Below are positions 56,329 through 64,000 of a stretch of 64,000 bases of DNA, in pieces. The notes beneath the pieces were generated by a model. It did no database searches. It saw only the letters and a program-made list of their open reading frames with translations, and was not told the origin of the DNA. The stretch spans positions 248,001 to 312,000 of the forward strand of contig CAJZBQ010000056.1 of the NCBI GenBank assembly GCA_914767885.1, read 5' to 3'. Position numbers and translations under genes: made by a program. Positions within the stretch are counted from its first letter, which is position 1. Each line of letters begins with the position of its first letter. The stretch is from Blepharisma stoltei. Its lineage: Eukaryota > Ciliophora > Heterotrichea > Heterotrichida > Blepharismidae.

Positions 56329-57351
56329 ATGTTCGTTCAGAGTACCCTCGCTCCTCAAAAGCCTGTAGTTGAAGTCACCCAAACCCTCCCATGGGTAGAA
56401 AAATACAGACCACAAAAGATTGATGAACTGGCCCACCAAGAAGAAATTGTGAATGCCCTTCAGACCTCCCTCAGCTCTGGCTCTTTGCCACATCTTCTTT
56501 TTTATGGGCCTCCTGGCACAGGGAAGACCTCTGCAATTTTAGCTATTGCTAAACAAATGTTTGGGCCTGATTTATACAAGTCAAGAGTGCTTGAATTAAA
56601 TGCATCAGATGACAGAGGAATCAATGTTGTCAGAGAAAAAATTAAAAAATTCGCACAGGTGGCAGTTACTAAGTACCAAAACGCACAATGTCCTAATTTT
56701 AAGATTATAATTCTAGATGAGGCTGACTCACTCACATCAGATGCGCAATCAGCCTTAAGGAGGGTTATTGAAAAGTATACAAAAGTGACGAGATTTTGCT
56801 TGATTTGCAACTATATTAGCAAAATCATTGATCCTTTGGCATCAAGATGTGCGAAGTTTAGGTTTAAGCCAATCAGTGAAGAAGCGCATTTAAATAGGCT
56901 GAAGTATATTTGTGAGCAGGAAAGGATTAATTGTACAAATGATGCATTTTCGCTGCTTATTCAAGTATCTGAAGGGGATTTAAGGAAAAGTATCACAGCT
57001 TTGCAGAGCACAAGCAAATTGCATGGGGATTGGATTTCGGATCAAATGGTGCTTGATGTTGCTGCGGTTATCCCTGCTGATGTTATAAACCAGATTTATC
57101 AGTCTCTTCAAGGGACTTTTGAGGAAGTTCAACAGCTGTCAGCGGATTTGATTCTTGAAGGTTTCCAGCCTGATAGCATTATTTTTCAGTTATTTGATTT
57201 TCTGCTGAGCAGACAAGAAATATCTGACATTAAAAAAGCAAAAATTGTAGAGGTTTTAGCAGAAGTAGACTATGGACTTGTGGCTGGAGGAAATGAAAGC
57301 CTTTTAATTTTGAAAGCGCTGAGCTCAATTCAAGAAATTTTAAATAATTAA
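56329..57351 (+). CDS. RFC4: Replication factor C subunit (RFC4-like) clamp loader
   Basis: 340 residues. The sequence WVEKYRPQKIDELAHQEEIV, Walker A FYGPPGTGKTSAI, RFC box LELNASDDRGINVVREKIK, Walker B IIILDEADSLT, SRC motif IDPLASRCAKFRFKP and EGDLRKSITALQ are complete. The RFC complex loads PCNA at primer ends. Assignment to the RFC4 (yeast Rfc2) clade rather than RFC2 or RFC5 is from the general sequence and is moderately sure. It is uninterrupted. No TGA codons are used. Confidence 0.95.
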   Translation: MFVQSTLAPQKPVVEVTQTLPWVEKYRPQKIDELAHQEEIVNALQTSLSSGSLPHLLFYGPPGTGKTSAILAIAKQMFGPDLYKSRVLELNASDDRGINVVREKIKKFAQVAVTKYQNAQCPNFKIIILDEADSLTSDAQSALRRVIEKYTKVTRFCLICNYISKIIDPLASRCAKFRFKPISEEAHLNRLKYICEQERINCTNDAFSLLIQVSEGDLRKSITALQSTSKLHGDWISDQMVLDVAAVIPADVINQIYQSLQGTFEEVQQLSADLILEGFQPDSIIFQLFDFLLSRQEISDIKKAKIVEVLAEVDYGLVAGGNESLLILKALSSIQEILNN

Positions 57352-57433
57352 TGGTAAGTTCAAATATGATGGAAAATGCTTAAAATAGATTTGAATGATA
57401 GGGTAAAAAATATTACATGATAGTGACAAGTAA

Positions 57434-57798
57434 GATAATCAAAAGATGGTATTCTGTTGAAAATAATTAGCTCCGCTAATTTCGGCAATATTTGATTGTG
57501 AGGTTCAGTTTTCACAGTGAATCCTATGCCGTCTATGACAGGCGAGCCGTGGATGAGAGGACAGCTGACCCAAGAGAAGTGGAAGGCATAGTGCTTTCCT
57601 ACTTGAATAACCCGAAGTGGGCTGGACTTTAGCTGGTAGTGTGAGGTCAGGATGACCCGTCGAAGTCAGAACGTTGTGTTCGCGTCTTTCCAGTGCTTGT
57701 TCTTGGCAAGATCATGGAAGCCGCAGAGCGGTGAGAGCGATAGAAGAAAGCGTAAAACCTTGTAGGAGACACAAAACGATATAGACTTAATAAGATAA
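57434..57798 (+). mobile_element. SINE-like element with imperfect 15-bp duplication
   Basis: About 365 bp, GC-richer than its surroundings. Flanks GATAGTGACAAGTAA (57419-57433) and GACAGCGACAAGTAA (57799-57813) differ at two bases. The 3' end is AT-rich with TTAATAAGATAAGA. No coding frame. Confidence 0.6.
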
Positions 57799-58039
57799 GA
57801 CAGCGACAAGTAAATTTTGAATTATAATTTTTCCTATATTTGCATTTTTATATAATTTCCGACTATTATGGTTTTTACAATAATTTCCCCAATTAAATAG
57901 TGGATATCAAAAACTTTGAGAGTTCAAATTAAATTTATTATAAAATGAATTAGAACTACTAAGATTTTAGAATTATAGAGAGACTGCATTGCTACGAATG
58001 TTATGTCATTAAGACTTATAGAAAAGTTGGCTACAATTC

Positions 58040-58186
58040 TATAAGAATTATCTTCACTCGTAACGCTCCTTTCGCCTGCTCGCCAGTTCGTGCACGACCT
58101 TACAAAGGTTGCTCCTGCCGGACTGGGCATGCACTCACACCCAGCTATAGGAGTTAAGAGTGTAAATTTGTACACCACGCCATTTT
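58040..58186 (-). repeat. Partial SINE-like repeat
   Basis: On the minus strand it begins TTAAAATGGCGTGGTGTAC and has CTCTTAACTCCTATAGCTGG, matching the head of the insert at 5029-5573 (GCGTGGCGAAC...CTCTTAACACTTGTAGCC). Probably a 5'-proximal fragment of the same family. Confidence 0.5.
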
Positions 58187-58772
58187 AATGCATATGACTT
58201 CATTGTTGCTAATTAATAATAAAAATTAGTATTTTGCTAATTTTATAAATTAATCAATTTAACAAGAAGAAATTGCATGCGAATTGATATGCTATTCTAC
58301 CAATTTATAAAATAATCTTGTGTGCATTCAAACCGAACAAAATTATTAAAATTTATAAAAATTGCTTTTCATATATTTTCCATATCCTTTTTATTAATTC
58401 TGTTTTTTTTTTGAGGATACCAGCTCTTTAATTTTGCTTATATCATAATATCTTTTGAGTTAACTTTCTTATAAAATTCAGGCAAATTGTGTATATCATT
58501 AAAAGAGATTGAATGCTTTTATTATGGCTTCTGATGCATTTTTAATAAATAATAAAATACTGTGTTTCTAGTTTCTATCTCTCTAACACCCTAATTTTAT
58601 AATAAACAAAAAAATTTTCATATATCGCTAATATTTTTACTTACACCCTTCATTCTTCTTGATCGAATCGATTACCATTGCTTGAGCAAAATGGGTTTTA
58701 AAAAATTTTGAGAAAAAAATTATATATAGTCTAGGAGCCGATATAGATCAGCCTGGGCTGAAAGAATGCTTA

Positions 58773-59044
58773 CTCCCCCTCCGTGAGCGAACAAAACTAT
58801 TAGAAAAATCCCTATTTTTTTGCAAAAACCCACGCTCCGTGAGCGAAAATAATTAGTATAATGAAATCTCTAGCTAATTCTGTTTAATTTTAAACAAATT
58901 GCGTTTTAAAACATAAATTCTGCAAATTAAATTAATATTCACTTTCCAATTTTAGCGAATTAGGATTTTTTTAATTTTAAAAAAAAAAAATAACCCCCTC
59001 AGCGAGCGAACAAGATTTTTTTTGCTCGCCCACGAGAGGGGGGT
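58773..59044. mobile_element. MITE-like element, GTGAGCGAACAAA family, intergenic
   Basis: Double-arm end at left (58773-58860), hairpin at right (about 58993-59042). TA precedes the left end. The right edge reads GGGGGGTCAG, without TA, so one end may have decayed. Core shared with the other GTGAG elements, reverse orientation. Confidence 0.75.
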
Positions 59045-59330
59045 CAGCAACTCACCAAATTGGTTTTTACAAAAAATTTGAAGAATAAACCAGGGAGTTG
59101 ATAAGTAAACCCTATAGAGGCAACGAGTTGGCTCGTCAAATTTGTTGGAAAAGCAATTCGGGTAGTAGCTGAGCATTCTCCCAGACCAAACCGATCTATA
59201 TTAATACTTAGGCTATGTAAAATTTTTATTTGTTCGAAAGTTCTTCATTAAAATTTTTTTCATTAATTATATGTAAGTGGGCTATAAATCTCATTTAGGG
59301 TATAATCTCTAAAATTAATTACTATCAAAG

Positions 59331-59758
59331 ATTAGATTAGATTAAGCTCTTCGTTCTCAACAGGCCGGGATTTCCACCCCTGCATACTCATCGTCCCCGA
59401 GGGCAAGGGATTTGCACAGCTGATCTTGATTTTTTATGAGCTCTGGAGCCTATAGATCTACTATCTGGGTCGAAGCACCCAGTTCTTGCTAGGCAGATGT
59501 CTTCTCTTGAGCTCTGTTGGAGGGACTTATCGTCCACTCAAGGCTTTGGCTGGTCCTGCTCTTTCCAATGATGGTTTTGGAGGCTAAAACTCAAGTCCTC
59601 GAAATTAGCTCCCTCTGCGTCTGAGAAAAACCAAGTTCGACGTACACAAAAAGTTACTGGTCTTTTTTCCCCTTCATCTTCCCAATGGGCAGCTGCCTCT
59701 AGGTGTTGAAGAAAAAGGGTCAGGAGTTCAGAGGAAGGTTATCACCATTTTTATGTAT
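59331..59758 (-). mobile_element. SINE-like element S3 with (TCTAA)n tail
   Basis: On the minus strand it starts ATACATAAAAATGGTGATAA and ends in TCTAATCTAATC. 13-bp duplication ATTACTATCAAAG / ATTACTATTAAAG (59318-59330, 59759-59771). It shares ends with S1 but not the body, as expected for different SINEs using one LINE partner. Confidence 0.72.
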
Positions 59759-60024
59759 ATTACTATTAAAGATAAATATTTGTTAGATTTGAGGATGGCA
59801 GGGTAGCAGGGTAGCAGGGTAGCAGATTCTTGTTCGGCTACATGAAATCGTTTGATCAAGAATAGTGTTTATAGTAAAATTTTAAGGAATATTAAATGGT
59901 GTTGTTCGATTAAGGATAGGTTAGAGTTAAGCACATATAAAAGCAGGAGTAAGCCAAGCTTATAGATTAACATATATTATCAAATTCATGAATATCCATT
60001 ATTAAATTATAAATAAATTAGAAA

Positions 60025-63000
60025 ATGCTTTTCATTGTTTATCTTAGCCTTATTCAATTTACACAATCACTTGGAGATTTCATGATTTACGTACTTTATT
60101 CTGAACAAACAAACTCAAATTTTGTATCAGATGCAAAAAACTACTTATCTAACACAATCAATCACAGTGAACAATTTTTTGATATTGAAGTCATAGAGAT
60201 GGTTTTAAATCAAAATTTGGCTGATATTCTAGATACCAACCTGAATTTTTTAATTGTTGACGCAACTTTTAACGTTTATTGGAATAGGATAATTTATGAG
60301 TACACTGAGAATAATAGCATAGTGAACCTTATATTGAGTCTTGAAGCTAGCCATAAAGGAGATTGACAGTTTTTTCTCCATAATTCTGTTGATCAACATC
60401 AAAATATTGCTGAATCAGTTATAAACTTTTTTGGATGAAACAATTTAGCCATAGTTTCTAGTGAAGTCCAGGCAAACCTTAAAATAGCTTCTAATATTGA
60501 AAAACGGTTAAATAAAAAAGTTTCCCTAAAAGTGGTACTTCCAGATTCAATAATTGAAGAAAATATAGAAAATTATATCGGGAAAATCATAAAGCCTGAA
60601 GGTATTCAAATGTTTTTGATTCTTGTAGAAGGAGGACACTTTCAGTATTTATTAGGAGGTCTTAAAAATGAAAAAATCTATAAAAAAGGTGCAGGCATAT
60701 TAGCTGGCAGTTCCAGTGTTTGGGCTGATGGCGAGGATGGAGTAATTATGTATGTTGAGAAGGGATTGGAAACAGCGACGTCGTATTCTGAATATGAGTT
60801 TTTGGCAATAAAGCAATTTACTGATATGATACTTGATTTCAAATTAAAATATATGTTTAAGTTTTTAGTTTACGAATTACTCTGGCATAAGCCTTTAGTC
60901 TTCTTTTACTTGAGAGTCCAGCACCATTAACAGCTCTGAATAACGGTAGGTGGACCGGCCTAATCGTCAAACCGTTAAAGTTAATAAGCCCGTCAAGACT
61001 TCTCTAGTCAGTGCCAGCCTCAACACCAACCTCTTCTCTTCAAGCCGAGACTCTCAAGAAGCTTGACTCCTCTCACTAAGCTCGGATGATAGGTTAGCAG
61101 GAGCTAGGACCTATCCCTAACTGATATTTTTAATATTGTAAAAATATATGAGCACTGAGCCATTTGATTTACGGTTAATTCGGCAATTATTTGAGTCCAA
61201 CACATATCAACATAGAAAATTGCCAATTTTTTCAATAATAAATATTGACAAAGGAGAGAAGATTTTAAAAGCTGAATTTGAAAACACAAAATTTCAGGTC
61301 TTCAACCGCACATTTCTTTATCCAGGAAATACAACTGCTTTTCCAAAAATATCAGAAACTGAGATTGTAATTTCAGTTGCTTCAGGATCAACTGAGCCAA
61401 ATGGCTTGCCTAAAAATCTTTTGAACCCTCAAAATTTTTTGGGCTCTTTATATGCACAGTGAGTTGTATATTTATTCACAGAGACTAATATTATCATAAA
61501 TTATATTTATTATGAATCATTAAATTTGATATCTTTTCTATAGAGAATAAATAACTCAACCTCTCTTCTTAACAATTTCTACATCACTCAGTTCCAAACA
61601 GACTGCGGCTCAAACACATATGATTTCAATTTTTATTACAACTGTATGAGTACAAACAAAGATCAGCTTGGTGTCGCATTTCTTTCTCCTTCATTCAGTG
61701 CTGGAGCAGTAGGATACGTTTCAGTTTTCCGAGAACTAGGACTAGAGATTCCTCAATGTGGGGCTGGTACTCGAGTTGCTACCTTATCTAATAAAACTCA
61801 ATATCCTGAATATATGAGGGTCACTACCAGTGCTGAATATTTTGCAGTTATTTTAGCCAAAGGAGTTGCGTATTTTGGCTGAAATAACGTTGCCGTCATT
61901 TATGCTAATAAATCATCGATTATCCCTGTCTACAAGAGATTTAAACAGCAATGCGAAACACTTGGGATAAATATTTTGAACGATGAAAACGAAAGAATGA
62001 TTTCGCCAGGATATTTGAGGACAAATTTCACGCAGTATAAGCATATTTTTAAAAATATTTATGAGTCTAAAGCGAGGGTTTGTATTATTCTTTTAGAAAA
62101 TCCGAATGCTTGGCATGCAATAGAAGGGCTCTATGATGTTGGGTTTAGAAAAGGGGATCTTGTTCCTGTTTTTTACAGTAAAACTGGTGGCGTTCAGGCT
62201 ATTTCAAATGAGCTTGATGAATATATAAAGAAAAGAAAAGAACTTATGCTTGGGTCTTTAAGCGTGTTTAGCAATGAGTATATTGGGGATTATGGAAAAC
62301 AAATTAAATCTGAAATAGCCCAAGCCTTTTACCCTCAAGATCCCAGCTATAAATGCTTTTCATTTGATGCCTTTATGCTAGCAGCACATGGGCTTGATTA
62401 TACCATTAATCGAGGTGATGATATAGAAAATCCATTAATACTGAATAAAAATTTGAGGAAACAAAGATTTGTAGGCTGCAGTGGAATTATTTCTATTGAA
62501 TCAAACAGCAATAATAGAAATTCTGCGCCTATAAATCTGTTTAATTTTTATTATAATAAAACGAGCAAGACTTATATCGAGACATCAGTCATAGTTTATA
62601 ATCCTGAGTCATCTACACCGTTTATTGTGATGCAACAAATAATGTGGCCTGGAGGCTCCAACACAGTGCCTGAAGACATGAGAGATCAAAATTTTGACTG
62701 CCCATTCGAAAAAAAGCTCGTCAGAAATTCTGGTAGTGGCATTGGAATGCTTTTTGGGGTATGTTTCTCAATTTTCTCAGTATCTGGTATTATCACTTGA
62801 TTAATATGGAAAAAATGGAAAATTGTTGATTATCCTAAATTGGAGAAAACTAAAAAGTTAAAGTTTGCTGATATGATTGTTTATTTGGTCATTGCTATTG
62901 AATTCTTTCAATATTTATATTTAGGTCCACCAATTTCTTCAATGAATTCTGCAGTAGCTTATGCTAGTGAAGCAACTTCTGTTGATTTAACAAGTTTTAT

Positions 63001-64000
63001 TACTTTTAAAGGGGCAATATTTTGGATTGCAATGATTATCACTCTTTGCACTGTTTTATTAAGTTAAACTAGTTGAAAAATTCATTTTATGGAAAATCCA
63101 TCCCAGGCTTAAAATTATTTAATATAAATTTTTCTATATATAATATTAGTATGCATAATTAATAATTTTAATAACGAGATCTCTATATATAATTATATAA
63201 AATATAATTTTCAGGATAAATTTTATAATTAAATGACTTTTTTGAGGCACTTGTAAATTGGGCTTTTTCAGATATAATTTGTTTTATTTAATTTAAATTA
63301 ATTTTTTAAAAAAATTACTTGTTTTAAAAGTGGAGGAATAAGTATATATTTTTAAATATTTTTACAGTTACAAGATTTAAGCACGTTTTTAAATGAAGAT
63401 GCTGTGTAAATTTAAGACTATTTGCAGAGACATTGATGCCTTTACTAGGAAATGCTTTATTTATCCCAATAATTTCATTTCTATTAAACGTGTTTTCATG
63501 CACTCATGCAACCGGAGACTCTATTTCTGATACTTATTTAGATAAAGATTGCTATCAATATTGTTGGCAAGGAAAACACTTAATCCCCGTTAGATTAGTG
63601 AACATAGTTATTATTTTTAGGAAAATTATTCATTTAAAAGCTAGCAAAATAAAATTTTCAATACAAAATCTTATGCAAATAATAGCTTAATATGTAATTG
63701 ATTGTGGCTCTAATTCTATGAATTTTAAATAGTTTTCTCTTTTAAAATATTCATGGATCGATTTTATTAAAATATATAAAACAATAATATATAAGTTAAT
63801 ATAAAAATTAGAAAACATTTATCACCCTCCTTTAGAAAGCAAAACAATGTTGTTCGCTAAACAATGGGAGTTAGCATTTGCTATGCAATCTATAATTGCA
63901 ATTTTTATTTACGTTCCTTTGACTGTATACTACAGGCCAGTTTATCAAGAAGTGCAAGAATCCTTGCACATCAAAACAATGCCAAAATATCTTGTTATTA
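60025..64000 (+). CDS. Large membrane receptor with periplasmic-binding-like ectodomain, partial at 3' end
   Basis: Pieces: 60025-60855, 61151-61474, 61550-63111, 63371-63582, 63874 on. A signal peptide (MLFIVYLSLIQFTQSLG) leads into about 800 residues of ectodomain. The later part (FLSPSFSAGAVGYVSVFREL, VAVIYANKSSIIPVYKRFKQQ, RVCIILLENPNAWHAIEGLY) is a type I periplasmic-binding/ANF-receptor fold. TM helices follow: SGIGMLFGVCFSIFSVSGII, DMIVYLVIAIEFFQYLYLG, AIFWIAMIITLCTVLLS, ALFIPIISFLLNVF, then AFAMQSIIAIFIYVPLTVYY at the window end. This is a multi-pass receptor like large ciliate-specific families; signalling output is unknown. Near 63066 one extra A seems to break the frame (LLS/KLVEKF). 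Many TGA-Trp codons. Confidence 0.78.
60856..61150. mobile_element. Retroelement-like insert in the receptor gene
   Basis: About 295 bp, GC-rich centre (CTCAACACCAACCTCTTCTC). TAAAATATATG at left (60845-60855) and TAAAAATATATG at right (61139-61150). Loss plus one duplicate gives LKYMSTEPFDLR in frame. The duplicate holds TA. No tail recognised. Confidence 0.68.
61475..61549. other. IES in the receptor gene (75 bp)
   Basis: Cutting between TA at 61473-61474 and 61548-61549 joins VVYL to NNSTSLLNNFY, in frame. Other TA pairs produce stops. AT-rich. Confidence 0.62.
63112..63370. other. IES in the receptor gene (259 bp)
   Basis: TA at 63110-63111 and 63369-63370. The join gives HPRL-TRFKHVFKWRCC, in frame with the next TM helix. 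AT-rich; no clear arms. Confidence 0.68.
63583..63873. mobile_element. MITE-like IES, decayed GTGAGCGAACA arms (291 bp)
   Basis: TA at 63581-63582 and 63872-63873. Left ATCCCCGTTAGATTAGTGAAC, and right GTTCGCTAAACAATGGGAGT in complement, are worn versions of the family arms. The join gives GKHLAFAMQSII in frame. Confidence 0.75.

Larger units (their letters stand above)
57352..60024. other. Gene-free region with mobile-element debris
   Basis: No supported gene. It holds four repeats described separately and AT-rich sequence. Near 59798-59826 an 8-bp unit GCAGGGTA is repeated three and a half times. At 59850-59925 degenerate CATCCTTGATCGAACG arms (GTTTGATCAAGAATAG, TTCGATTAAGGATAG) suggest a worn MITE. 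Confidence 0.55.

Overview
The window looks like germline (micronuclear) DNA of a heterotrich ciliate, most likely Blepharisma. Three things point there. (1) TGA is read as tryptophan inside nearly every conserved gene, for example the second W of DWW in an NDR kinase and the W of a purple acid phosphatase's QFNW, while TAA and TAG end genes. (2) Introns are 15 nt long (eight are placed here, GT...AG). (3) Many reading frames are broken by AT-rich segments that, when cut out between two TA dinucleotides, restore a conserved protein exactly. These behave as internal eliminated sequences (IESs), which a somatic genome would lack. Codes and mini-introns are read from the sequence; the genus is inference.

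Layout. 0-5 kb: tandem cathepsin L-like proteases. 5-12 kb: a secreted Asp-rich repeat protein, an EGF/TM protein, a purple acid phosphatase, and coiled-coil proteins, one with a zinc knuckle. 13-15 kb: tandem Ran GTPases. 15-26 kb: coiled-coil, tandem-GAF, ankyrin and lipid-anchored PH/TH1-like proteins, very rich in IESs and MITE-like elements. 27-34 kb: PP2C phosphatase, QRICH2-like coiled coil, NDR kinase, USP ubiquitin hydrolase. 34-43 kb: PH-domain protein kinase, DCAF11-like WD40 protein, LRR-ankyrin protein. 43-53 kb: PTC7-like phosphatase with a glycogen-binding-like domain, TPR-like protein, SAS6-like protein, EF-hand/coiled-coil proteins. 53-57 kb: TIM50-like, HslU, and RFC4-like genes. 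57-60 kb: gene-free, full of retroelement and MITE debris. 60-64 kb: a large membrane receptor with a periplasmic-binding-like ectodomain that runs off the window.

Mobile DNA has three layers. (a) Short unique IESs (about 65-130 bp). (b) MITE-like IESs of 250-560 bp in four arm families (GTGAGYGAACAAA, TTTAAATTGGAAC, TTCGACCAAG, CATCCTTGATCGAACG) that share one unusual asymmetric architecture, plus large fold-back elements. (c) GC-richer SINE-like retroelements with 10-18 bp target-site duplications, some with a (TCTAA)n tail. Nearly all retroelement insertions in genes have a TA inside the duplicated target, so TA-to-TA excision would remove them precisely. Several genes also carry single-base homopolymer frameshifts, which look like assembly errors. 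No rRNA, tRNA or CRISPR array was seen.
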